A stretch of 64,000 bases of DNA, from NCBI RefSeq assembly GCF_001426585.1, contig NZ_LMEI01000009.1, forward strand, positions 196,694 to 260,693. Direction: 5' to 3'. The DNA comes from Streptomyces sp. Root431. GTDB taxonomy: Bacteria > Actinomycetota > Actinomycetes > Streptomycetales > Streptomycetaceae. Positions 58,383 through 64,000 of the stretch are shown piece by piece. The stretch's first letter is position 1. Each line of letters begins with the position of its first letter. The notes under the pieces were generated by a model, which ran no database searches, was not told the DNA's origin, and saw nothing but the letters and a program-made list of their open reading frames with translations. A program made the position numbers and the translations under genes.

Positions 58383-59201
58383 ATGACAACTGTCGTGAGC
58401 GACACGGGGGTAGGGCCGCTGCTGCGCGGTTGGCGTGAGCGGCGGCGGCTGAGTCAGCTGGAGCTCGCGCTGCGCGCCGACTCCTCGGCGCGGCACATCT
58501 CGTTCGTGGAGACGGGCCGTTCCCGGCCGAGCGAGGAGATGATCCTCCGGCTCGCCGAGCACCTGGACGTGCCCGTCCGCGAGCGGAACGCGCTGCTGCT
58601 CGCCGCCGGGTACGCCCCCCGGTACACGGAGTCGCCGCTCGGCGCCCCGCACCTGGAGGTGCTGCGGGAGGGCATCGAGCGGCTGCTGCGGGGATACGAG
58701 CCGTATCCGGCGTTCGTGGTGGACGGCTCGTACACGGTGGTGGCGGCCAACCAGGGCATCGGGCTGCTCCTCGACGGGCTGCCGGAGCATCTGCTGGCCC
58801 CGCCGCTGAACGCGATGCGGCTCACGCTCCACCCGGAGGGCCTCGCGCCGCGGATCCGGAACCTGCGGGAGTGGCGGGGGCATCTGCTGGCCCAGATGGA
58901 GCGGCAGATCGCCCTGGCCCGGTCGGAGGCGCTGCGCGAGCTGTACGAGGAGGTGGCGGCGTATCCGCTGCCGCCGGGCGCGGAGGAGGAGAGCGCGCCG
59001 GACGCGGAGCCGTATCCGTACATCGCGCTGCCGATGCGGATCGAGCACGACGGGCGGATCCTGTCGTTCGTGTCGTCGATCTCGACGTTCAACACGCCGA
59101 TGGACGTGACCGTCGCCGAGCTGGCCATCGAGACGCTGCTCCCGGCCGACGCGGAGACGGTCGCGTACCTCCAGTCCCTGGCTGCGGCGGTCAGCGAGTA
59201 G
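58383..59201 (+). CDS. MmyB-like XRE regulator with ligand-binding domain
   Basis: A 272-residue protein. The HTH is LLRGWRERRRLSQLELALRADSSARHISFVETGRSRPSEEMILRLAEHLDVPVRERNALL (about 12-72). The C-terminal PAS-like domain of the MmyB/MltR group follows: PYPAFVVDGSYTVVAANQGIGLLLDGLPEHLL and HDGRILSFVSSISTFNTPMDVTVAELAIETLLPAD. These regulators often bind an ATTACCT-type palindrome in front of a small oxidoreductase or membrane gene. The convergent membrane-protein gene has such a site in its upstream region. Confidence 0.92.
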   Translation: MTTVVSDTGVGPLLRGWRERRRLSQLELALRADSSARHISFVETGRSRPSEEMILRLAEHLDVPVRERNALLLAAGYAPRYTESPLGAPHLEVLREGIERLLRGYEPYPAFVVDGSYTVVAANQGIGLLLDGLPEHLLAPPLNAMRLTLHPEGLAPRIRNLREWRGHLLAQMERQIALARSEALRELYEEVAAYPLPPGAEEESAPDAEPYPYIALPMRIEHDGRILSFVSSISTFNTPMDVTVAELAIETLLPADAETVAYLQSLAAAVSE

Positions 59202-59613
59202 CCGCGACGGCGCGCAGGGCGGTCCACTGGAGCAGGGCGAAGCCCGCGACGGTGGCCGCCTGCATCGGCGTCCACAGGAGACCGGCGGTGGTCGGCTCCA
59301 GCCAGGCGAAGAGGGCGACGACGCTCAGGACGGCCCAGAGGGCGTTGAGGTCGATGACGAGCTTCACGCCGAGGGCCGGGGGCTGCGGGCGGCTCGCGAG
59401 CCAGGCGACGCCCGCGGCGTACGCGGTGAGGAAGACGCCGAGTTCGAGCAGGAGGGCCGCGTCGATGCCGAGGAGCTCGCCGAGGGGGCCGGAGGCGGTG
59501 AGGTAGGCGAGTCCGTTGGCCCCGGTGACGACGGCGTCGAGGGCGAGGAACCGACGGATCGCGGACTGCGGTCGGCTGGTGCGGGCGAGGCCGGTGAGCA
59601 GGGCCTGGGACAT
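59191..59613 (-). CDS. Small four-helix membrane protein
   Basis: A 140-residue membrane protein with about four helices: FLALDAVVTGANGLAYLTASGPL, LLELGVFLTAYAAGVAWLA, LVIDLNALWAVLSVVALFAWL, MQAATVAGFALLQWTAL. I recognise no catalytic residues. It is convergent with the MmyB-like regulator (11-bp overlap) and has a matching palindrome 117 bp upstream of its start. It is the probable target of that regulator. Confidence 0.85.
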   Translation of the reverse strand: MSQALLTGLARTSRPQSAIRRFLALDAVVTGANGLAYLTASGPLGELLGIDAALLLELGVFLTAYAAGVAWLASRPQPPALGVKLVIDLNALWAVLSVVALFAWLEPTTAGLLWTPMQAATVAGFALLQWTALRAVAATR

Positions 59614-59729
59614 GGCGGATCACCCTCCATTGGGGGACGTTCGGGCTGGTGGTGGGTCCGGAGCCCGAGCGGAGTGCGCCGCCCGGGTTCCGGTGTTCAT
59701 GAGCATGCCGCGCCGCCCGGTAGGGGTCG

Positions 59730-59746
59730 ATTACCTGCGAAGTAAT
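59730..59746. promoter_or_regulatory. ATTACCT-type palindrome, probable MmyB-like operator
   Basis: ATTACCT-GCG-AAGTAAT, six of seven arm bases paired, lies between the membrane-protein gene and ltrA. Regulators of the MmyB/MltR group bind this kind of sequence (from memory). Confidence 0.6.
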
Positions 59747-59874
59747 GCCGGGGTGGTGCCCTGGCGGTTCCCGGGGTCGGGCCGGACTCCGGACGGCCGT
59801 GTCGCCCCGCCCCCGGCGTGAGTAGTCTTCGCGCCGGGGTGGCCGGGACCGGTCCCCCGGAGGGGGAGACACAC

Positions 59875-61080
59875 ATGGCATGGAACAGGGAACGGGCCCG
59901 CATGGTGGCCACCGCGGACGACCACAAGGTGACGCCCGCGGAGCTCTTCTTCGACCTGGTGTTCGTGTACGCGATCACGCAGGTCACCGCGCTGATGGCG
60001 GCGCATCCCGCACCGGTGCGGGTGGTCGGCGGGATGGTCGTGCTCGCGCTGCTCTGGTGGTGCTGGTGCTGCTTCGCGTGGCTGGGGAACGTCGTACGGG
60101 CCGACTCCGGTGGCGTGTTCGCCGTCCTCGTCACCGTCATGGCCGTCGTCCTGATCGTGTCGCTCGCCGTGCCGGACGTCTTCGCGAACGCGCGCGGCGG
60201 GCTGTCGGCGCCGCTGGTGTTCGTCCTCTGTTACGGCGCCGTGCGCGTCCTACACCTGGCCTCGTACTGGGTCTCCAGCCCCGGGGATCCCGGGCTGCGC
60301 GCCACCCTGCGCCGCACGGCGCTGGTGTCCGTGCTGCCGCCGCTCGTCCTGCTGCTGATCGGCAGCGCGTACAGCGGCAGGGTCCAACTCCTGCTGTGGC
60401 TCGGCGCGGTGGCCGTCGACTACGGCGGCATCTACGTCACCGGCTCCTCCGGCTGGCGGGTCAACTCCCCCGGGCACTTCGCCGAGCGCCACGGCCTGAT
60501 CGTGATCATCGCGCTCGGCGAGTCCATCGTGGCGATGGGCGTCGGGGTGGCCGACTTCCCGCTCACCTTCGCCGTCCTCGGCGCCTCGGCGGCCGGGCTG
60601 CTGCTCGCGGCCGGGCTGTGGCGGCTGTACTTCCGGCAGTTGGGCGAGGCCGCCGAGCACGGGCTCGCCGGGCTCGACGGCGACGACCGCACCCGCTTCG
60701 CCCGGGACGTGTACACCTTTCTCCACCTGCCGCTGGTCGCGGGCGTCGTGCTCTGCGCGCTCGGCATGAAGAAGGTCCTCCAACAGGTCGCCGACACCGG
60801 CCACTACGGCCTCGCCGAGCCGCTGCACGGGGTCGTCGCCTGGTCCCTGACCGGGGGCGTCGGCGTCTACCTGCTCGGCGCCGCCGCGATCGTGCTGCGC
60901 ACGACGGGCCGGCGCCCGACCGCCCTCGCCGTCGGCGGGGTGTGCTGCCTCGGCGCGGGCCCGCTCGTCGGCCTCGTCCCGGCCCTGCCGGCGCTCGCGG
61001 TCCTCGCCACCACGACGACGGTGCTCGTCACGCTGCACGGCCGGCGGAGTCCGGAGGCGCTCACGGCGGCGGAGGCGTAG
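59875..61080 (+). CDS. LtrA-type (low temperature requirement A) membrane protein
   Basis: A 401-residue protein with about ten to twelve helices and the LtrA signature: TPAELFFDLVFVYAITQVTALMAAHP, GHFAERHGLIVIIALGESIVAMGVG and ARDVYTFLHLPLVAGVVLCALGMKKVL. LtrA was found in Listeria as needed for growth in the cold; the molecular role is unknown. ATG 59875 follows GGAGGGGGAG. It is monocistronic. Confidence 0.94.
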   Translation: MAWNRERARMVATADDHKVTPAELFFDLVFVYAITQVTALMAAHPAPVRVVGGMVVLALLWWCWCCFAWLGNVVRADSGGVFAVLVTVMAVVLIVSLAVPDVFANARGGLSAPLVFVLCYGAVRVLHLASYWVSSPGDPGLRATLRRTALVSVLPPLVLLLIGSAYSGRVQLLLWLGAVAVDYGGIYVTGSSGWRVNSPGHFAERHGLIVIIALGESIVAMGVGVADFPLTFAVLGASAAGLLLAAGLWRLYFRQLGEAAEHGLAGLDGDDRTRFARDVYTFLHLPLVAGVVLCALGMKKVLQQVADTGHYGLAEPLHGVVAWSLTGGVGVYLLGAAAIVLRTTGRRPTALAVGGVCCLGAGPLVGLVPALPALAVLATTTTVLVTLHGRRSPEALTAAEA

Positions 61081-61208
61081 GAGGGGGTCTGCCGGTCAGG
61101 ACCCGCCCGGTCATGTCGTTCAAGGTCCGGCTCGAACGGAAGCTGACGACACACGCGTTCACGGTGCCGGCCTGACAGCGGGTGACCCCGCTCGCGGGGC
61201 CGTTCCGC

Positions 61209-63023
61209 TCAGTAGGCCGCCTTGCGGTGGCGGATGAAGACGCGCAGGCGGTTCGTGTCGGCGGCGGTCCAGTGGGGCGGCGGCAGGACGGCCGCCCAGC
61301 CGTCGACGGCGCCGGCTCCGTACCGGTGGCCGTGCGGGGCGTCGACGCCGTAGGAAACGGTCATGTCCACGGAGGTCTGCCAGAAGGCGACGAAGGGGAA
61401 CCAGCTGATTTCGGGGGTGACGTCGGGGCCGAGCGGTTCGTCGAGCCACTCGGGGCGGTCGAGGAGCAGTTCGGGCGACCACCAGACGACGGGGTCGGAG
61501 GCGTTCTGGAGGTAGACGGCGCGCGGCCGTTCCCAGGTGGCGGCGGGGCGTTCGAGGTCGGTACCGGGGAACTGGGCGAAGCGGATGTGGGCGCCGCCGC
61601 GGTACTCGGGGCGCCAGACGGGGCTGCCGGGGTCGCGGTCGCGGCGGATCTCCCGGGAGATCGGGGAGAAGTGCGGGGCGCCCATCAGGAGGGCTCCGTC
61701 GGTGCCGGCGAGGAGCGCGTCGGCGGTGCCGAAGGAGGCTTCGACGGCGTAGGCGCCGAGGCTCTCGCCGGTGACGACGAGCTTCGGCCGCCGGTCGGCG
61801 GGGAGGGTGTAGAGGCGGGCGCGGACGGCGTCGAGGAGGGCCCGGGTGGCCTGTCCGGCCTTCTCCTTGTCGACGAGGAAGGAGACCCAGCTCGGGAGGT
61901 ACGAGTACTGGACGGCGACGATCGCGGTGTCGCCGCCGTACATGTACTCCAGGGCCTCGGCGACGTTCGGGTCGATCCAGCCGGTGCCGGTGGTCCCGGC
62001 GACGGCGAGGACGGCCCGGTCGAAGGCACCGGTCCGTTCGAGTTCGCGGACGGCGAGGCCGGCCTGGGCTGCCAGGGGAAGCTCGTCCGCGAAGGCGGCG
62101 GGCAGCGCGGAGGGTATGTAGACGCGGACCGGGTCGCGGGCGGCCCGGCCGGTCCAGGCGGTGAGGGCGGAGCGGGTGGGCGTGGAACCGGTGAAGTTGC
62201 GGCCCTGGTAGCCGAGGTCCTGCCAGGGGATGAGGGAGCCGGGGCCGCCGGAGACATGGCGGGACGCGGGGCGCCGGATGCCGTCCTTGGTGCCCCCGTT
62301 GGTGGCCTCGGCGATGCGGTCGGCGATGTCGACGACGCCCCGGTCGAAGACGACGTCGCGGACTCCGACGAGGACGACCAGGGCGGAGAGGGCCGCGCCG
62401 ACGGCGAAGGCCACGGGCCGCGGCAGGAGCCTGCCGAGGAAGCGGATCAGGGTGACGGCCCCGAGGCGTACGGAGCGGGCCACGAGGAGCGCGGCGAGGA
62501 GAAGGCCGAGGGCGATCAGCGCGATCATCGGCGTGTGCCAGGTGAGGGTGGGCGGGAGGCCCTGGAGGACCCGGAGCTGACGCTGCATCCGGGCGCTCTC
62601 GGAGATGAGCCAGACGGCGAGGACCGGGCTGAGCAGCCAGTACGCCTGCCAGCAGCGGGTGCGGACCCGCTCGCCGGGGCGCCGGCGCACGAGGACGCGG
62701 AAGAGCCAGGCGAGTGTGGAGCCGAGGGCGTAGCCGATGGCGGCGGTGATGCCGCCGACGATCCCCTGGAGGAACCAGGGGCGGGGCACGAGCGAGGGCG
62801 TGAGGCTCGACCAGAAGAAGACGGTGGCTAAGCAGAGCGCGGTGAGGTCGGGCCAGCGGCGGATGCGGTACGCGGGGTCCGGGCGGTCCCAGTAGGGGCG
62901 CCGCGCGAAGTCGAGGAGCCGGGCGGCGGCTCCGGCGCCGGTGGTCGCGCCGGTGCCGGGGCCCGGGCCGGACGCGGGTCCGGCGGACCGATCGGGGCTG
63001 GTTTTCCGGTCGGTCGAGGTCAT
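61209..63023 (-). CDS. Large membrane alpha/beta hydrolase (Abhydrolase_9 type), with a TTA codon
   Basis: A 604-residue protein. Residues about 60-250 hold four or five membrane helices (LTALCLATVFFWSSLTPSLVPRPWFLQGIVGGITAAIGYALG). The C-terminal half is the hydrolase: VVTGESLGAYAVEASFGTADALLAGTDGALLMGAPHFSP (nucleophile Ser in GESLG), then RFAQFPGTDLERPAATWERPRAVYLQNASDPVVWWSPELL (acid in NASDPVVWW) and a C-terminal His region. This is an actinobacterial family of unknown substrate. Leu in ALCLATVF is coded by TTA (62829-62831), so translation probably depends on bldA tRNA. Confidence 0.92.
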   Translation of the reverse strand: MTSTDRKTSPDRSAGPASGPGPGTGATTGAGAAARLLDFARRPYWDRPDPAYRIRRWPDLTALCLATVFFWSSLTPSLVPRPWFLQGIVGGITAAIGYALGSTLAWLFRVLVRRRPGERVRTRCWQAYWLLSPVLAVWLISESARMQRQLRVLQGLPPTLTWHTPMIALIALGLLLAALLVARSVRLGAVTLIRFLGRLLPRPVAFAVGAALSALVVLVGVRDVVFDRGVVDIADRIAEATNGGTKDGIRRPASRHVSGGPGSLIPWQDLGYQGRNFTGSTPTRSALTAWTGRAARDPVRVYIPSALPAAFADELPLAAQAGLAVRELERTGAFDRAVLAVAGTTGTGWIDPNVAEALEYMYGGDTAIVAVQYSYLPSWVSFLVDKEKAGQATRALLDAVRARLYTLPADRRPKLVVTGESLGAYAVEASFGTADALLAGTDGALLMGAPHFSPISREIRRDRDPGSPVWRPEYRGGAHIRFAQFPGTDLERPAATWERPRAVYLQNASDPVVWWSPELLLDRPEWLDEPLGPDVTPEISWFPFVAFWQTSVDMTVSYGVDAPHGHRYGAGAVDGWAAVLPPPHWTAADTNRLRVFIRHRKAAY

Positions 63024-63072
63024 CGGATCAGCCTCGTACGTCCGTACACCGGTCCGCAAATCTTTTCTCCGC

Positions 63073-63178
63073 CGGGTCCGCGTCAGGCCCGTGGTCGGGT
63101 CCGTGCCGGGGCCCGTGGCCGGGTCCGCGTCGCACCCGTGGTCGGGCCCGTGGTCGGGTCCGTGGTCGGGTCCGTGCC
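63073..63178. repeat. GGTCGGGTCCGTG tandem repeats
   Basis: About eight imperfect units of GGTCGGGTCCGTG (12-13 bp) lie between two minus-strand genes, ending right next to the stop of the 50-codon gene at 63180. The DNA is almost pure G, C and T on this strand. Confidence 0.8.
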
Positions 63179-63179
63179 G

Positions 63180-63332
63180 TCAGCGGGCGGTGTCCTCCCG
63201 GGGGACGGGCGGCTCGGTCACCGGGGCGGGTGTCGGTTCGGCGGGCTCGGCGGAGCGGCGGTCGGTGCGCTGGGCACGGGAGGCCTCGGCGCGCAGGAGG
63301 GCCTGGAGGACGGCGTACGGGTCGACGGGCAT
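63180..63332 (-). CDS. Small protein, 50 aa
   Basis: ATG with a perfect-looking GAGGAG Shine-Dalgarno 7 bp upstream. The peptide MPVDPYAVLQALLRAEASRA is amphipathic-helical, followed by a charged, Pro/Thr-rich tail ending VPREDTAR. There is no membrane helix or Cys. I recognise no family. It lies 59 bp downstream of the next minus-strand gene and is probably co-transcribed with it. Confidence 0.65.
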   Translation of the reverse strand: MPVDPYAVLQALLRAEASRAQRTDRRSAEPAEPTPAPVTEPPVPREDTAR

Positions 63333-63391
63333 GGCTGAACTCCTCGTGGGGGGGGTGATGTGGGGGCGTGCTGCCGGGAGGTGCGGACCTC

Positions 63392-63775
63392 TCAGCAGCG
63401 CATCACCTCGCGCCGGGGCGCGCCGCCGCGCGGGGCGGGTACGGGAGCGGGGCCGGTGGTACGGGAGCGCCGTCGGGCGGTACGGCGGCGGCGCGCCGGG
63501 GCGGGCCGGACGCGCGTGCGGTGCCGCCTGGCGCGGCCGGGGAGTCCCGCCTCGGCGGCGGCCGGGTCGACCGTCTCGCCGCCCGTGTCGGAGGCCGGGG
63601 CGGCGGCAGCGGCGCGGAGCTCGGCGCCGCCGGGGAGGGCGTTGGCCGTGCCCGCGCCGAAGAGGGCGGTGAGGATCAGGAGGAGCGCGACCCACCGGTG
63701 TGCGCGCGGCGCGGGGCGCGTCCGGCGGCCCGCCGGGATGGCGGGTTCCGCGGTCGGCTCGGGCACGGGGCTCAC
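63392..63775 (-). CDS. Small basic protein with one hydrophobic segment
   Basis: A 127-residue protein. After a Pro-rich start it has one hydrophobic segment (HRWVALLLILTALFGAGTANALPG, about 26-49) that could be a signal peptide or anchor. The rest is very basic and Arg-rich (RRHRTRVRPAPARRRRTARRRSRTTGP), ending REVMRC. The Arg-rich part may bind nucleic acid or anionic cell wall. I recognise no family. The GTG start has no good Shine-Dalgarno. Confidence 0.65.
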   Translation of the reverse strand: MSPVPEPTAEPAIPAGRRTRPAPRAHRWVALLLILTALFGAGTANALPGGAELRAAAAAPASDTGGETVDPAAAEAGLPGRARRHRTRVRPAPARRRRTARRRSRTTGPAPVPAPRGGAPRREVMRC

Positions 63776-63841
63776 GGAGATGCGTACTGCCCCGCCGGGG
63801 CGGGTGCGGGACGCTCCGGAGCCGAGATCCGCCCGGGCGGC

Positions 63842-64000
63842 CTACGCCTCGGGCCCCGGATTCACCGCACCGGCCGCGCGCTGCTTGCGGGCCGACATCC
63901 ACGCGTAGACGAGCACGCCGGCGAAGAGGAAGAGGACGCCCTGGTAGACGGCGGCGTAGCCGGAGCCGGCGACGAGCCAGAGGGAGAAGCCGAAGGCGGC
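63842..64000 (-). CDS. C-terminal end of a membrane transporter (APC-permease-like)
   Basis: The last 52 residues of a gene that begins outside the window: two hydrophobic stretches (AAFGFSLWLVAGSGYAAVYQ and GVLFLFAGVLVYAWM) and the tail SARKQRAAGAVNPGPEA. The pattern of a last helix followed by a short basic tail fits amino acid/polyamine permeases of the APC family. The assignment is tentative since only the end is visible. Confidence 0.6.
   Translation of the reverse strand, partial: AAFGFSLWLVAGSGYAAVYQGVLFLFAGVLVYAWMSARKQRAAGAVNPGPEA

Noticed and set aside
61113..61175. 20-codon frame after ltrA
   Set aside because: Too short, with no clear Shine-Dalgarno and no conserved context that I can see.
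63333..63391. Run of eight to nine G residues as a phase-variation switch
   Set aside because: It lies upstream of the ribosome-binding site of a small gene and not in a coding frame; in 70%+ GC DNA such runs are expected.

Overview
The window is chromosomal DNA of a Streptomyces-type actinomycete. The signs are very high GC with strong GC bias at third codon positions, an SsgA-like sporulation protein, a WhiB-family regulator, two whiJ/abaA-type regulatory loci (XRE-DUF5753 regulator, DUF397 protein, histidine-kinase-like ATPase), SAM-methyltransferases of the DUF574 type, a class F sortase, and three genes carrying the rare TTA codon that depends on bldA. It looks like core or arm-proximal chromosome. 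I see no phage, transposase, integrase, plasmid or CRISPR signal. Only one RNA gene is visible, a tRNA-Leu(GAG) with its own terminator.

Layout. 1-2720: minus-strand fatty acyl-CoA operon (alpha-methylacyl-CoA racemase, long-chain-type acyl-CoA dehydrogenase, thiolase cut by the edge), divergent from a saccharopine-dehydrogenase-fold oxidoreductase. 4200-10100: small enzymes (VOC protein coupled to a 44-residue membrane peptide, endonuclease V, YciI), a secreted BNR-repeat protein, a double Fe-S protein, an SsgA-like protein and an ABC-F ATPase with a long leader. 10147-13397: first whiJ-like locus, acyl-ACP desaturase with a palindromic operator, WhiB protein. 13453-19579: a six-gene minus-strand organosulfur operon behind a cysteine-containing leader peptide, with a divergent IclR regulator and twin palindromes. 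20600-24700: TetR plus alpha/beta hydrolase, then a divergent NHEJ pair (LigD-type polymerase and LigC-type ligase). 25000-31560: MFS exporter with a winged-helix-like tail, YchJ, GH4 glycosidase, secreted M64 peptidase. 31585-36736: DUF574 methyltransferase, second whiJ-like locus, another methyltransferase, a DUF4352 membrane protein and a YjdM-like protein. 36840-42930: tRNA-Leu, class F sortase with a surface protein, FabH, FdhD, a ferredoxin/isochorismatase pair and a BASS-family transporter. 43054-51085: LysR, long-chain acyl-CoA synthetase, and a branched-chain-type ABC importer whose two permeases and one ATPase are fused. 51135-59613: aldo/keto reductase, lectin, several one-component regulators each with a recognisable operator next to a likely target, pterin dehydratase. 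59875-64000: LtrA protein, a large membrane alpha/beta hydrolase, small proteins, and the tail of a transporter.

The most notable system is the organosulfur operon. Its first gene resembles the sulfinate desulfinase DszB and keeps the three active-site residues. It is followed by a sulfonate-type ABC importer, a second binding-protein-fold protein that lacks any signal peptide, and an SsuD-like FMN monooxygenase. The leader peptide ends in Thr-Cys-Arg, which suggests cysteine-sensitive attenuation.

A second theme is structural. At least seven genes end in short imperfect tandem repeats that lie on or just beyond the stop codon, and in several the units repeat the stop codon. This recurs too often in one 64 kb window to look accidental.
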